Shown here piece by piece: positions 34,062-46,376 of a stretch of 64,000 nt of DNA. The notes beneath the pieces were generated by a model. That model was not told the DNA's origin and did not search any database. It worked only from the letters and a program-made list of their open reading frames with translations. The stretch comes from Cordilura impudica (Eukaryota > Arthropoda > Insecta > Diptera > Scathophagidae): assembly GCA_963682025.1 (NCBI GenBank), contig OY821519.1, forward strand, positions 15,712,878-15,776,877, given 5' to 3'. The stretch's first letter is position 1. The number at the start of each line of letters is the position of its first letter. Made by a program: the position numbers and the translations under genes.

Positions 34062-34742
34062 ACAAGTAACATCTGTATGATACCCTACACCATGAGCTGA
34101 GAGAAACAGTCTTAGGGCCAACTAATTGGGTATAGAAAATATGTATAAAACAAATTTGAGTGTCATATGAAAGAGAACAAATCGGATGCTATTTTTATAT
34201 GGGGACTGGGTCTAAAAATGTAACGATCCTAACCATATTTGGTGAAGTCACCTGAAGTCACTTTTCGAAAAACATATACAAACATAATATGAAAATAATC
34301 TGTTAAATACGTTCGTTTTTAGGTAGATTTAATGAAGATCGAAAACCAACTTTATATGGGGACTATGACTGAAATTGGTCTTAGAGGGTTTATTTTTAGT
34401 TTAGTAAATAATGTTTGAAATAAAGAAATTTTACCGAGATTTACATGATAATTTGGATTTTAAAGCCATTTAAGTCGAACTCAAAGGAGACGTTTATATA
34501 AGAACAAGGTCTTAACATGCACCGATTTTCATCAATTTCAATAGCATTCGTTCTGTGTCCGACAAAAGCTTACAAAAGCAGACAGACAGACATATGTACG
34601 AACTGGCGGACATTACTAAATCGTCTTAGAAATTGATTCTGAGTCGATCTTTATAATTAAAGATGGGTCTTGGTCAGATATTTTTGGTAGTTACTAACAT
34701 CAGCACAAACTCATTACACCCTCACCATAGTTGTATAAGATA
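34062..34742 (-). mobile_element. INE-1/DINE-1-like element, diverged
   Basis: On the minus strand the head (TTATACAACTATGGTGAGGG, 34742 down) and the GATCGACTCAGAATCAAT-type block are present, and the body extends to GGGTATCATACAGATGTTAC at about 34070. The CCGTC row is decayed to CCGCCAGTTCGTACATATG-like sequence. The hAT copy 2 inserted just beyond its head. Confidence 0.78.
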
Positions 34743-34745
34743 ATA

Positions 34746-36728
34746 ATCTAATACATAGGTTCCCACCTTAATTTGCTTCACGCACCCCTTGAGACATTTT
34801 TACAAGCTCGCGGACCCCCAAATATTTTTATTTTAAAAAATATGTGAAAATAATGAGAAAAAAAATATGTTTATTATTAAAAAAACGTTAAAACCTAAAT
34901 AAAAAAAGTTTAAAAATTGTTTTGTAAAAAAAGAAAAAAAAAGAAATAAATAAGAAAAACATTTATAATTCAAAAATAAATAAAAATAACAGAAACTTTT
35001 AAAGTTCAAAAAGGCACTTATTCAAAAAGGAACAAAACATTTCAAAATAAATGGATTTATCCCATTTCAGGAATACTAAATAAAAATTAAAATATATCGA
35101 TGGCTTAATATAAAAAGGCCCTAACTCGATTTTTTGTTACTTGACAGGAGAAGGAAAAAACTTAATAAAATCCGTAAAATTTTAGATACAAAAAAAGTTT
35201 TATACAAAATCGAAAAATGTGTTGCCTCTTTTTATTAAAAAATTTCAACCTTTTCAGCATATTTCCTTTTGAAAGCTAACGCACCTCTGTGTGGAAAAAA
35301 AATTTTGTTTGCTCTGCATTGAGATCTTGACATAGCACTCAAAAATTCTAGTTCTCAATGCAGTTGTCTTAACAAAATTAACGACATCTATTGCAGTCTG
35401 CAGAGCACTTTTCAGTTCATCTGGAAGGGTTTTAGCAGCAACTGATTGTCGATGAATTATGCAGTGTGACACAATCATATCTTTGGCTAATTTTAAAAAC
35501 CCAGATCGAGAACCCATCATTGACGGTGCACCATCAGTGCATGTTTCCACTACCTTTTTCCAGGGAATATTGTCTTCCATTAAAAAATCAGAAAGGGTTT
35601 GAAAAATATCAGTTCCTTGAGATGTTGTAGGCAACGCATTCATAAATAAAAGCTCTTCACAAAATTCATTTTCTGCAATAAATCTGCAATAAAATATAAA
35701 ATAAAAGTTGGTTTGAATAAGAAACGTCTGTGGTTTCATCACATTGAAGAGCAATGAATGGTGAATTCTTAATTTTTCTAATAACTGCTCCATAATATTT
35801 TGTACCATATCATTAATTTTTCTTTTGACAGTGTTATTTGACAGAGCTACTTTCATCAGCCATCAGCTTATCTTTATTGGCTGTATCAAGCATTACGTTA
35901 CAAACTGCGGCAATACAAGATTTGATCAAGTCTTCTCCAATTGTGTGTGGCTTTTTGTTTTTAGCAATTAACATTGCTATATTATAGGAAGTTTCCATAG
36001 CCCTTTCCTGTTCAACACTTAAATCACCTGTGGAATCCAATCTTACTTTAATCAGTGATCTGATTTTAGAAGCAAAAAAATCTGCATTTTTATCTTTAAA
36101 TTGTGGGTGGTTTGTAATTAGATCCCTCTCTAATTTTGCTGGTTTCATAGCATCATTGGAATGGGTTTTGAAGCAAATTACACACTAAGGCATTACAATA
36201 TCGTTATCTTTTGCAAATTTAAATCCGAAATTCATAAAACTTTCGTCATATTTTCTTTTTTTTACATATTTTGGATTTTATTACTAGTTAAAAAACACAC
36301 ACACGACTAACGACAATAAATATGAAATGAAAATAAAAACAAAATCAGCTGATTTATCTAGTGATGGTAAACATGGTATATGTGATATCAGTGTTGATCG
36401 AAAGGTACTTTATCAATTTTACTACACAATTATCAAAAGCTCTTTTTTATTGCAAGAGATCTAATATTTTATTTAAATTACTTATATGCTTAAAAACAAA
36501 TATTTATATTTTACAAATATATTTTTTATCATAATTTTTTCAAATTAACTATTTTTTTTAAAATTATTTTAATGGGTTGGATATCTTTCTCAAGAGTGCT
36601 GTTAATTTCTTTTTTTTTATATTTCGTTTTAAAAGTTAATTTGGCAGAACAGTTCGCGGACCCCCTGGAAGTCCTCTACGGACCCCTGATGGTCCGCGGA
36701 CCACCATTTGGGAACCATTGATCTAATA
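34746..36728 (-). mobile_element. hAT-type DNA transposon, copy 2, with 8 bp TSD
   Basis: The element spans 34754-36720. A perfect 8 bp duplication ATCTAATA flanks it (34746-34753 and 36721-36728). Ends: CATAGGTTCCCA on the left, and CAATGGTTCCCA on the right read from the other strand. It is close to copy 1 over its whole length. It carries about 58 bp near 35553-35610 that copy 1 lacks, and a 7 bp duplication (CATCAGC) near 35857. Confidence 0.93.
35254..36190 (-). pseudogene. Broken hAT transposase with BED zinc finger (copy 2)
   Basis: Same product as in copy 1. The same in-frame TAG precedes the BED finger (36185-36187), and the CDETTD block (about 35725-35746) is again out of frame with the next segment; both defects are therefore inherited. 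A private 7 bp duplication at about 35857 adds another frameshift between the two main frames. The second catalytic Asp is kept (TCTDGAPSMMGSRSGF). LPDELKSALQTAIDVVNF and RTRIFE follow; one base is missing just after them compared with copy 1, which shifts the frame. The C-terminal dimerisation region is again absent. Confidence 0.88.
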
Positions 36729-37395
36729 CATAAAACAAAGTTTTTATTTAAATCTCTATCTTTACTTGTGCATGACTTGCGTGACTTTGCGTGACTATTT
36801 TAAAATTAATCTTGGGTCACATTAAGTCATGAACCAAGTTCAGATTGATTGTATGAAGAGAAATGGTCTTTAAATCACTCCGTGACTGGGCGTGAATATG
36901 CGTGATTATCTTTAATATAATATTTGGTGACAACAAGTGTGTGGACCAAGTTTCAGATCAATCGGATGAGGGGAAATGGGGTTTAAATCACTCCGTGACT
37001 GTGCGTGACTATGCGTGACTGTATATGACTATCTTAAAATTAATCTTTGGCCACAAGCAGTCTATGGACAAAGTTTCAGATCGATCGGATGAGGGGAAGT
37101 GAGGTAATCTCTCCGTGACTGTGCGTGACTATGCGTGACTGTTCGTGACTATATAAAAGTTCATCATTTTTTTACGGCAAGTCCATCGACCAAGTTTCAG
37201 ATCGATCGGATAAGGGGAAATAGGTTTTAAATCACTCCGTGACTGTGCGTGACTGTGCGTGATTACCTCAAAATTAATCTATTTTCACAACAAGACTATG
37301 GGCCAAGTTTCAGATCAATTGGATAAGGGGGAATGGAGTTGCCCCATGGCAGACAGAGAAACAGAGAGTATGAATTAAATGAAAGAGTTTAAAAA
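36729..37395 (-). repeat. Tandem array of about 115-120 bp units
   Basis: Four to five units each contain CACTCCGTGACTGTGCGTGA and a CAAGTTTCAGATCGATCGGA-type block. Unit starts at 36876, 36989, 37109 and 37233 give spacings of 113-124 bp. The same array occurs on the other strand at 63195-63755 with the same flanks (a CTCTGTCTGTCT-type leader and a trailing ATAAAAGCTTTGTTTT-type end), so the array is part of a dispersed element. Confidence 0.85.
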
Positions 37396-37414
37396 CACAA
37401 ATTTTTATAGTGCA

Positions 37415-37773
37415 CTAGCTGGACCAGGCAAATGTTGTTTGGCCCTCAATGAATTTTTTAATTTAGTTAGAATCTGTATATACCTATATAAAATGTTTGA
37501 CGAAGATATCCAGATAATAAAATGAGAGCTCCACCGAAAAGTCTTTTATTGCCTTTCAAATCTTTTAAAGTTCTATGCAATGCTTCTAAGGAATATTTGT
37601 GAGCCATGGTACATTCATCCCAAATAATAATACTGCATTTTTGCAGAACTTTTGCCATACCTGAATGTTTTTTGATATTACAGACGGCATTCTCATTTGT
37701 TTGTACGTTTAACGGTGATTTGAGTGCTGAATAAGCTGTACGACCACCATGCAATAATGTAGCGACTTTTTCC
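37415..37773 (-). pseudogene. Helitron helicase (Pif1-type) fragment with CTAG terminus
   Basis: On the minus strand the frame from 37773 reads ATLLHGGRTAYSALKSPLN (motif Ia region), then CSIIIWDECTMAHK (Walker B, motif II) and GGALILLSGYLRQT (motif III, normally LSGDFRQT; the Asp is replaced by Tyr). This order is specific to the helicase domain of Helitron RepHel proteins. The Walker A segment and the C-terminal motifs are missing. About 50 bp downstream is an imperfect hairpin (GGCAAATGTTGTTTGGCC on the plus strand) followed by TGGTCCAGCTAG, ending at 37415 before T. This fits a Helitron 3' end. Its terminus differs from that of the small Helitron family, so it is not obviously their helper. 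Confidence 0.85.
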
Positions 37774-37779
37774 TTCCTT

Positions 37780-38264
37780 TTTGGTTAGAATATTTATATA
37801 TAAAAACGTTTGTGAATTTTGTAACTTATAAAATTTATATAAATTTGACAACTCATTATTGTTCGAATGACAGCGCCATCTACCGGATCCAATAAAAAAA
37901 TGTTTGGCATCATCTAACATACATATATGTATGTACATTCTTAGTTTCATTAAAATCGCACCATAAATAAGAATATTCGAAATAACTTTACCCCAGCGCC
38001 ACCTATCGGGTCTATTTATACATACAAAAATTTCTTATGACGAAAGATGCACACATTCTGAATTGCAGTCAAATCGCGCTGAAAATAAGAATTTCGTTTA
38101 TAACTTGACCCCAACGCCATCTATAGGGTTAAAACTAAAAAAACACAAAAGAGCTCGAACCGAACCTATGGTGCAAATCCTATCTCGACAGTTGTTATGG
38201 TTCCGGAGATCATTCGTTACAAACAAATGCACCAACGTTTTTATATATGTATGTATATAGATAT
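37780..38264. mobile_element. Repeat with inverted ends and three GCGCCATCTA-type units
   Basis: The left end reads TATATATAAAAACGTTTGTG and the right end, on the minus strand, CATATATAAAAACGTTGGTG, so the ends are inverted copies. Inside, AGCGCCATCTACCGG (37869), AGCGCCACCTATCGGG (37993) and AACGCCATCTATAGGG (38112) mark a roughly 120 bp internal repeat. The minus-strand right end begins A|TCTATATACATACAT, which also fits a Helitron 5' end. Class uncertain. Confidence 0.5.
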
Positions 38265-38521
38265 GAAAGTCCTTCATAAAACAAGATCTGCAAACTAGCC
38301 TAATAAACCGTTAAGTTAGTCGAAAATTATGAAGATGTCCAATTCACAAATTGACCATAAGGAATCTGGCGTCTACAGTTTAGTCCATTCAGATACGGTT
38401 TTATCCAACAAAAGGATAAAATAAATACTGCCGAAATTTGTAGGGATCGCTCTATAATGTAACAAGCATTAGAGTCATAAACAAAATCTTCTTAAGTAAA
38501 AAAAACAATTTTTGATACAAA

Positions 38522-38871
38522 TCTATTATATTAATAGGCTAGGCGATTTCTTGTTACCGACGTTTTATCCTGTTTTTGAGCAAACGTATATTATTTGAAA
38601 GGTATTTTTTTAGGTGTTCACCAGATTTACAGATTTTTTAATTTCTTTTCTTTATTTTGAGCAAATTGCATTTAAAGTTGCTACTAACACATACATAAAA
38701 TTTTACAATGCTATGTGTGTATTTATTAAATTTGCTGATGAGTTTGTTAATGAGTTTGTTATCTTCATTCACAATAATAAATTAAAAAAGTGTTGGTTTG
38801 TGAATTGGCTAAATTGAGAAAAAATTTGCCTAGAAATCGCACTCGAATTTCGAGCGCTGGAATCTGCTAGT
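38522..38871 (+). mobile_element. Non-autonomous Helitron, full copy
   Basis: 350 bp, TCTATTATATTAATAGGC to GGAATCTGCTAG, hairpin CTCGAATTTCGAG. Confidence 0.88.
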
Positions 38872-41708
38872 GTAATTAAAAGTTTTTAATTATTTACACA
38901 TTAATCAGTTTAATTATTTTTTTAAGCTTTATCTCCTTTTATTGCCTAAATAATAATATTGAACATTACATCAATTGATTTATGATAAATAAATAATTCC
39001 TGTTAAAGAAATACACAGCAGTCTAGAATCTACAGAGTTGAGGAAACAATTCTTTCGAATATCTTGCATACATATGAATATGTTGTTCCATCCAAGACAC
39101 CATCATCATCTTTCATGCAGCAAAACACTTTCCCTCTCGTTGCTTTCCATTTTTGCACTATTATTGAATACTTTAACTTCTACTGCAGCGACAGCGAGAC
39201 GACGACAACAAAGATTTTCCATTGGCATGGTTTGTTTTATGTTCGTTAGATGCAATAATGCTGCTTTTGTTTGTTATTGGCGCTGCAGTAATAGTCAATG
39301 GTGGTAATTATTGCATGATGTTGTTGATAGTGGTGTTGCATACACTTTTTTTTTTTTTTTGTTATAATCGGTGAAACTTTCTTGGAAAAATTTTCTTGTT
39401 ATAGAAAATGAAAATGAAAACGAAACTTTGTTTTTTTTTTCTCTTCTATTAAACATGATTAGTTTTTTGTGAAATAATTTCATTGTGTACATGTACTCGC
39501 ACTCGTCTAGTACTCGTATGAATGTGTATGTAAGACGAGTGCAAAAAACCAACCGGCTTACAGCATACTTTAGACTCTAAAACAATTCAATCAAACATAT
39601 TTGCACGATAGTATACAGCAGTAGCAGTAGCAATACCATACATATACATATATATTTATGTTTGTTTTTGTATTGCAAGTAAGTTAATTGGGCTCATGGC
39701 CAAGTGCTTCCCATTGAAAATGAAAACTACTAATGTTCGTTTGTTTGTGCACATAAATGTTCGTACATGTTTAATAACATCCCAACATGCATGAGATGAT
39801 TTTATTATTATTTTGTTTGATTTTTTTTCTTTTTTCATTTCAATTCACTTTTACTTAAAAAAAAAGTTTCACTTTTTATAATCCTTTAACAGTTAAATTT
39901 CCGTTTTAACTGGTTATGTTTAATATTTCAAAGAAACGCTATCAAAGCGATATTGTTTATTGGCTCGGCCTGTAAATATCATTCATTTGAGACTCAGAAA
40001 TATGCTAAAAAAAATTATAATTTTTTTATATGAATTTGAATGAAAGCAAAGGGAAATTATTGACTATCAGCACTACATAACAATTTGAAACTTCTTGCAG
40101 AACCTCAGGTACACTAAATCCAAATGTGTAAATAAAATTCTCATTGCCATTTTTGAAATTCCGCGGTTTATTTATATTCCTTGCTTCAGTTTTCGGGACT
40201 GGTATTAAATCATGGAACTTTTTTATTGATCTTGAATCCACACAAACCAATCTTTCATTTGAGTACACAAATGCAGGTGTGTGCTCCAGGATAGCATATA
40301 TTACTTGCATTGCGAGGATCTTGAAAATATTTGATTTTTTTTTTTAATTTTATCCTTATAAATTTTGTGTTTGCTAAAAAATTTTTAATTTAACATTAGG
40401 CACAAACCAGACAACATTCCAATACACAAATCTTTCTATTTAACTTAGGGGTCAATTAAAAATGTTCTGAAGTATTTTGAAAAAACCTTAAAATTTTAAA
40501 CAAATTTGCCATGTTGCAAAAATACAAAAAAAAAAACAAATACTAAAGATAATTAAAATAAACTTTCTCCTTTAAAATTTTGAATTCCGTAGTTAAACTA
40601 TTTTCACGGTCATGGCTTGATTATTCAACTTCTTTTTTTCCTAAATATTTCAATATTTCTTTTCTAAATTTTTCAGTAGTTTTTTAATATATTTGCCATT
40701 TAAATAAAATTAGTTTGCTCAATTTGAGACTGTAGTCTATCGTGAATACACTTCTTTACACAAAACGCATAAGGCATTTTTGAGTTATCCTAACATATAC
40801 GTTTCAATGTTTCCAAAAAAAAAAAATCCTGAGACCAGGGTATACTTCCCCGCACTCTAAATCCGAATTTTACCTTAGAATGGCTCCATCGCATCCGGTT
40901 TTTAAGAAATCCTAATTTAAAAATGCCACAACAAATATTTTTAAGGTTGGTATCAATGTGATTCACTATCCCAAATACTGTTAGGAAAGATATTTGGGTC
41001 TGCCGTTTTATCGTTATAATCCAAACATTTAATCTGTAATGTTTAGTTCCTTTCTTTAAAATATAATTTTCTAAGTTATAGTAAAAAAAAGGCAATTGTA
41101 TAAAAAATAAAGCACTGAAAAAGTTCTTATTCGGTCTAAAATTTGTAAAAAATATTTTGTCAGTATTTTTTGTTATACACTGTTTTAAAAATTAGAATTT
41201 ATACCCAAATAAAAGGGTCATAACATCATCATTTGTAACCTTGATGACTATATATTTGTGATTGGGTTGAATCGTTCTTAAGTAATTAGCCAAAACCATA
41301 ATAAGTTTGGAAAGAAAGAAAATATTTACTTTACCTAGATCACATATGCTTATAATCTTTTTCAATCTTGTGGTCATTTTTTTTTTAATTTCCTATTGAT
41401 TCCTGAGTTATAAATAAATATCCAAAATCAAATATAAAATTTATTATAAAACAAGTCGAAAAAAAATTGTTCCTTCAAAAAGATTTCTTTATTGTAAAAT
41501 CTATTACATCGCAAGCGTGTTGTCGTTTTAAAGCTCATTGGCGACTTACATTTCTTAAACAGAACCACCAACAGAAGAACATTGCCTCTTTGCCTCTTTT
41601 TTAATTATTATGTCAGATTGTTTGATCAGAAAAGTCATATTCATTATCAAAATATTTCCTTATATGGGTTGGGAGGGAACAATTGCATTTACCCCACTTT
41701 AATTCATA
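38872..41708. other. Mostly unique DNA, no gene seen
   Basis: The longest stretch without a recognised mobile element. Open frames of 60-100 codons occur but none shows a family motif. The region at about 39070-39310 is less AT-rich, and a poly-T run is at 39345-39361. It is plausibly host intron or intergenic DNA. Confidence 0.45.
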
Positions 41709-42866
41709 CTAGCAGATTCCAGCACTCGAAATTCGAGTGCAAATTTTAGGAAATTTAATTTTTTCATTTAATAAAGACCCTAAAGGTATGCTTCACAATT
41801 CAACTCATTTTAAATTAAGGGAACAAATTCAACACAATAACACAAACACATTAACAAATTTAATAAACACACACATCTCAGCATGCATTGAAATATTATT
41901 TCTCCAATGTTGGAGAAAAGTTAAGTTCTCAAATTGATGTCAAATGTAATTCTCAACTTGAGTTGAACAATTTTTCTCCTTGTTTCCTTTCAACTTGACA
42001 TCAAGTTGAGATTTAACATTTTTTCTAATCTTTGAGAATATCCAACAATTTTCTCCACTTGAGACCAAACATTTCTTCAACTTGAATACGATTTGTGTTA
42101 AGTTTGAGATATTATTTAAATATGTCATAAATAATAAATTAAATTAAAAAAATGCCAAAAAAGTACAAATAATAATTTGATATATTTTTAGTTATTTCTA
42201 CTTTTTGTGAATTTTTTAATTTAAATTCTTATTTATGACATATTTAATATTAATATTCATCAAATGTACAAATAATTAATTCATTTATTTTTAATTCTAA
42301 ATTTTAAAAAATATTAACATGTACATAATAATGTTAAATATGTAATCAAATTAAATTGAAACATTAAAAAAAGTACATTATTTTCATTTCTAAAATTTGT
42401 ATAATTTTTTTTAATATGGCGGAATTGCCTTCCATTTGATACCGATTGGAGAAATTTCTTTGCTATCAAGTTGAGAATCACAAATTTCTCAATTTGATAA
42501 CTAAGAAAATCACCATATAAAAAATGTGCCTTTTAAGTTGAGAAGACTGTAATCGGACTATTGAGGTGCATTTGAGAATTAACGTTGGAGATTTGAGAAA
42601 TGTATTTGATCTCAAATGCACCTCAAGTTGATAGCAAACAAAAATGTTTATTGGGATACCATTGTATAATTTTATGTATGTGTTAGTAGCAACTTCAAAT
42701 GCAATTTACTCAAAATAAAGGAAAAAATTAAAGAAATCTGTAAATCTGTAAATCGGCTAAAAAGAAAAACATTTCAAATAATATACGTTTGGTCAAAATC
42801 GGCATAAAACGGTAGAACAAAACATCAGTCACAAGAAATCGCCTAGCCTATTAATATTTCTATATA
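41709..42866 (-). mobile_element. Non-autonomous Helitron split by an insertion
   Basis: A CTAG terminus at 41709 with hairpin CTCGAAATTCGAG, and homology to about 41885. It then resumes at about 42657 (CATTGTATAATTTTATGTAT) through to CCTAGCCTATTAATATTTCT at about 42860. The TC end is degraded. The intervening roughly 770 bp is a separate insertion. Confidence 0.82.
41885..42660. mobile_element. AT-rich insertion with arrays of TTCTCAACTTGA boxes
   Basis: The left third repeats CTCAACTTGA, TCAACTTGACATCAAGTTGA and CTCCACTTGAGA. The right third repeats the inverse (ATCAAGTTGAGAATC, TAAGTTGAGAAGA, CTCAAGTTGATAGC). The middle is very A/T rich. The ends may be marked by a weak duplication (ATGCATTG / TACCATTG). 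A fold-back or MITE-like element is likely; no protein is encoded. Confidence 0.55.
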
Positions 42867-42874
42867 TTATTATT

Positions 42875-43247
42875 GATGTGTAAACATCTATACGCGCACG
42901 GCGGTAAATTTCTGTTTCACAATACAATCACACAAAATACAGCATAACATGTGAGCTCAACACAAATCGGTGTGACTTATAATTGTATTGGTGAAAAAAT
43001 TATGATATAAAATCGTTTCAGCTAATTCAAAAACCCTTTGCTGTAAAACGACAAAAATTTCACAATATAAACGTATAACATATACATAATTCAACAACCG
43101 CACGAGTATAACCAGAGTCCCTGCAGTTGTTTGCTATAAGTGATACATAGATGACGCTTTCTGTTTGATTTTAAAAAAGGGGCATAAAAAATCTTTAATT
43201 ACTAAATGTTTACACATCTCCCCTGCGATCGGACTCTTATGATTTTT
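42875..43247 (-). mobile_element. Heptamer-family element without array
   Basis: The left end is GATGTGTAAACATCTATACG, and the right end AAATGTTTACACATC (to 43218) plus conserved outer bases CCCTGCGATCGGACTC. Shared blocks include CACAATACAATCAC, AAATCGGTGTGACTTATAAT and ATACATAGATGACGCTTTCT. It has no heptamer array, so it may show the ancestral form. Confidence 0.75.
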
Positions 43248-43249
43248 TT

Positions 43250-43645
43250 ATTATTTCAACCGGTTAATTTTTAATTTTTCGTTTCTTTTTGTAATTTTTA
43301 ATTTTTTATTTTTCATTTTTCATTTTTCATTTTTTATTATTTATTTTTAATTTTTTTATTTTTCATTTTTCATTTTTTGTTTTTTATTTTTTATTTTTCA
43401 TTTTTTGTTTTTTATTTCTCACTTTTTATTTTTCATTTTTAATTTTTTCATTTTTTATTTTTTATTTTTAATTTTTTTCATTTTTTATTTTCAAACAGGT
43501 TATTACATATTATAATTTTTTTACCAACACAATCATAAGTCACACCGATTTTGTCTTACGTCTTATATGTTATGCTGTTTTTGTGATTGTATTTTGAAAT
43601 AGAAATTTACCCTATGGATTTTTACACATCAAAACTAAAATATTG
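43250..43645 (+). mobile_element. Partial heptamer-family element
   Basis: It begins TTATTATTTCAACCGGTTAA, the sequence just before the array in other copies. The array is at 43267-43493. The right conserved part follows (TCACACCGATTTTGTCTTAC, GGATTTTTACACATCAAAA). The left terminal segment is missing, because the copy is fused to the array-less element at 42875. Confidence 0.7.
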
Positions 43646-43649
43646 AATA

Positions 43650-43925
43650 GATTTTTTTTTTCAAATTTGATTTATATATATTTTTGAGAAAGGTAAGTGA
43701 CTTTATTAAATATGGTCATGATTTATCCGTTTTTAGACCTGGTAATTTTTCATATCTGCACATCAAAATTTAATTACAATATCACTAAAATTTAGTATAT
43801 GCTTATTTTCTTTATCTTGTTATTGCCTCAGAAAAGTTGAATCCAAGACCCTCTCTCGAATAGCATGGTATAGCGTTATTGTATAATCAGTCTAGACCGA
43901 CATAATTTTCTTACTAACTTTTAAA
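43650..43925 (+). mobile_element. INE-1/DINE-1-like element, 3' part
   Basis: Matches the 3' third of the copy at 31138 and ends CAGTCTAGACCGACATAATT, then TTCTTAC. Confidence 0.72.
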
Positions 43926-44182
43926 CTTGTTTGCTTAATACCACATGCGAAGAACTTATTGCTTTAGAAGCATTGAAAAAGTAATTCTATTATAATGACT
44001 TCACTTTTCTTTGGGGTTAAAAGAGCGGTTTATGTGCCATTTCGATTTGTGTCGTCTTTTATTAGGTCTCATTTAACTATGCTAATTTGATTAATGATCA
44101 TTTGAGCTTTTATTCGAATTTTACAAATTTTTACCCATAATATGTTCAGCCTTTAAGAGTAGCTAAGATTCACTAAATTATA

Positions 44183-44543
44183 TCTATATTATTAATAGGC
44201 TAGGCGATTTCTTGTGACCGATGTTTTGTTCTACCGTTTTATCCCGATTTTTACCAAACGTATATTATTTGAAAGGTATTTATTTTTAACTGTTCACCGG
44301 ATTTACAGATTTTTAAATTTTTTCCTTTATTTTAAGTAAATTGCATTTAAAGTTGCTACTAACACATACATAAAATTTAACATATGCCATGTGTGTGTTT
44401 ATTAAATTTGTTAATGTGTTTGTTAATGAGTTTGTTTTCTTCATTCATTGGTTTATGAATTTTCATTGGTTTATGAATTGGCTAAGTTGAAAATAAAGTT
44501 GCCTAGAAATTGCACTCGAATTTCGAGCGCCGGAATCAGCTAG
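44183..44543 (+). mobile_element. Non-autonomous Helitron, full copy
   Basis: 361 bp, TCTATATTATTAATAGGC to GGAATCAGCTAG, hairpin CTCGAATTTCGAG. Confidence 0.88.
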
Positions 44544-46376
44544 TTTACATTAAAACAGAAAACGAGTTCAGTCCAATATCCAATATATTTACCCAATTGA
44601 GAGGGCACACTGTGTACTTGAATTTTAAAATTTTAAATTGCTATACCTTTAGACAAAATTGACTATATGATTCAAAGATTAAGATGTTCATTCTTATAAA
44701 AAATATATCTTGTTAATGTTTATTATTTAAAAGTCTGCATATTTTTATAGATGTCATAAAAAAAAATTAATGTTTCCTTTTGTTATTATTATAATTTTAT
44801 GGATGTATTTTTTCAATTAATAAAAAAAATTTCTCTTCAAATTTAAAGTTTATTTTAGGAAATTTTCCAAATATAAAATTTATGAATAAAAGTATATCTA
44901 TCTATATACATTTTATGCTATATATGTACATATATATGTAACTATATACATATATATATATATATATGTATATGTATAATATATTTTTTCGCAATACAGT
45001 AGCTATAATTGCGTGTTTATTATTGTTAACAATACAAATGTATTTTTTTTTTTTATAGATTCACTAATAATAGCATCAACAATAATATAAAAAAAGGCAT
45101 AGATTTTCATTTCATTTTCAATTCAAAAGAAAAACTATATTTATAGGTTAGTTATACCATATCAAACTTAACTAAACCAAACTTTTAAACCGCAACTGGT
45201 TATTGTTAGTTGCTCTAATGCTGTTGTTAGTTGTTGCTGCTGCTGGTGGTTGTGATGATGATAATGATGATGGTGATGTTGTTGATTAACTGGATATTAT
45301 AAATGGCTGTTGTTGTTTTCTTTGACCGACTAACTATCTAACCAACTGTCTATTGCACTAGTGAGACACTGCACTTGCACTTTCTATTTGCATTTATGGG
45401 CATGAAATAAAGATTGTTTTAGTGTTTGTGTGGAAAAACTTTCGTTTTTCTTTTTTAATTTTTATTTTACGATATTTTTTCTTTTTATTTCTGCAAACAG
45501 AAATAAATATTCAATCTTCAACTTACCAAACATGTTGCCTGTAATCTAGTCATCTTAGCAGTCACAGCTAACATTAGTGCCGATTTAGCGGTTTTTAGCT
45601 GTTTTTAGCGATTTTTGTAAATCTCCACATAGTGTTGTTAGCCCGTCTGGCGGTAAATATTTCAAAAATTTTATTAAAAAAATATACTTTTCAATAAATT
45701 CTACTGATCCTACGATAGCATTATCAATGTCAAGACAAATGGATGCCAATAATATCCTTTCTAATTTTATCCTTTAATATCGTTTGAAATTTACAATAAA
45801 TTCTAAATTATCATTCTTCTAATTCTATAAGTTGAGTTTTAATAAAAATTTTTGTTTTTAATACACAAAAAAAATTAATAAAACGCCCATAAAAAATAAA
45901 TCGTTTTTTTTTCATATCGTGATTTTGAACTTCAAAGTTTCAAAGAATTAATTTTTTTCAAAAAATTTATAGAAATAGAGAAGAACCTAGGCAATTTTAT
46001 GATTTTTTTTTATAATTAGGTCAAATGGAATATCCTTTCAGAATTATAATTTTCAATATCCTTTAAGATTATCAATAAATTCTTTCGAAAAAAATTATGT
46101 CGAGGACTTAAATATGTATCGTAATTTCATTCCTCTAGATTTATTAGTTAAGTGGCAATAAAATGTTTAAAAAAAAAGTTCCCATAAAAAATATATTTTT
46201 TATTTAGACATAAAAAATTCTAAAAGATTCTAAAAATGGATAAGTTTTGAAAGAATATAAAGCAGCCATAATTATTATCTTTCATTTGACAAAATTTAAT
46301 TTTACCAAGCAAGAACTCAGAAACAGCATCACCACGAATTAATCTAAGTAGAAATCAGATATCCAGCATCACCTGG
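44544..46376. other. Mostly unique AT-rich DNA, no gene seen
   Basis: No coding signature. A TA/TATG simple repeat lies at about 44915-44985, and a TTG/GATGAT-rich stretch at about 45200-45290 resembles host non-coding DNA. Confidence 0.45.

Noticed and set aside
37780..38264. Reading this segment as the 5' end of the same Helitron as the helicase relic
   Set aside because: The 5'-like end at 38264 fits, but the inverted copy at 37789 and the abrupt homology break at about 37773 suggest a separate inserted repeat; not resolvable from one locus.
39038..39307. Signal-peptide-like ORF of 89 codons
   Set aside because: The hydrophobic start is not supported by any family, the downstream part is simple sequence, and no expression signal is visible.
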